DNA of 64,000 bases from Runella sp. MFBS21 (GTDB lineage: Bacteria > Bacteroidota > Bacteroidia > Cytophagales > Spirosomataceae): the NCBI RefSeq assembly GCF_029433105.1, contig NZ_JARNTW010000006.1, forward strand, positions 186,001 through 250,000. The letters run 5' to 3'. The position numbers and the translations under genes are program-made. This document shows positions 63,972 through 64,000 of this stretch, piece by piece (position 1 is the first letter of the stretch; the number at the start of each line of letters is the position of its first letter). Under the pieces are notes generated by a model, which was not told the origin of the DNA, did no database searches, and saw only the letters and a list, made by a program, of their open reading frames with translations.

Positions 63972-64000
63972 ATGCAAATAGACAAAGAGACTCTCCATAA
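63972..64000 (+). CDS. gatC: N-terminus of probable Asp/Glu-tRNA amidotransferase subunit C, cut by window end
   Basis: The ATG at 63972 opens MQIDKETLH and runs off the window. Bacteroidota GatC commonly starts with this kind of sequence (M-x-IDKETL-x-K). Only nine complete codons are visible, so the call depends on that resemblance and on a promoter placed just upstream. Confidence 0.4.

Overview
The window looks like chromosomal DNA from a Bacteroidota bacterium, most likely order Cytophagales (Spirosomaceae-like). The base composition is moderately AT-rich. Supporting signs are a glucosamine-6-phosphate deaminase fused to a PIG-L (LmbE) domain, a GldG-type gliding-associated protein, the rpmG / DUF4295 / ftsY block, and promoters of the Bacteroidota type (TTTG, about 19 nt, TAnnTTTG). 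The species cannot be named from sequence alone. No rRNA, tRNA, CRISPR array, prophage or insertion sequence was seen.

Layout. 1-5458: end of the nagB/PIG-L fusion, a small DUF486 membrane protein, gldG without its usual gldF partner, and parE on the minus strand. 5871-32634: one large, almost entirely plus-strand surface-polysaccharide locus. It contains an outer-membrane SLBB export protein, a Wzz-like chain-length protein, a Wzm/Wzt ABC exporter, a sugar aminotransferase, a WbqC protein, a NeuD-like acyltransferase, about nine GT-A/GT-B glycosyltransferases, three GT-C-like or polytopic proteins, a Wzy/WaaL-like polytopic protein and two SGNH-like proteins. Many of these genes overlap by 1-23 bp, so they probably form one or a few long operons. 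32622-48119: mostly housekeeping and accessory genes: an FG-GAP repeat protein, a Lys/Glu-repeat secreted protein, clpB, an RNase D, a membrane metalloprotease-like protein, a beta-carbonic anhydrase, a GNAT remnant, a DUF1549/DUF1553 plus DUF1501 pair, a beta-barrel protein, ftsY, a DUF4295 protein and rpmG.

48303-58818: a PhoR-like histidine kinase, then a second sugar locus with a tyvelose-epimerase-like SDR, DPM1-like GT2 enzymes, a GT-C protein, a methyltransferase, a five-bladed beta-propeller protein, a PhyH-type dioxygenase and two tandem GT2 paralogues. 58815-63863 (minus strand): a secreted protein made of triplicated Ig-like modules, a conserved protein of unknown function, and an ECF sigma factor followed by two membrane proteins. 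The window ends in the first codons of a probable gatC.

How it works together. The first locus builds a heteropolymer on a lipid carrier, exports it through Wzm/Wzt and passes it through the Wzz/SLBB trans-envelope channel. NeuD-like and SGNH-like proteins probably add acyl or other substituents. The second locus lacks export genes and may decorate or extend the same or another surface glycan. The most unusual signals are a 17-bp palindrome ACTTTG-N5-CAAAGT found only in non-coding DNA at the polysaccharide locus (three copies), a tandem glycosyltransferase pair in which one member has lost its DxD motif, and the methyltransferase / propeller / PhyH / paired-GT2 operon.
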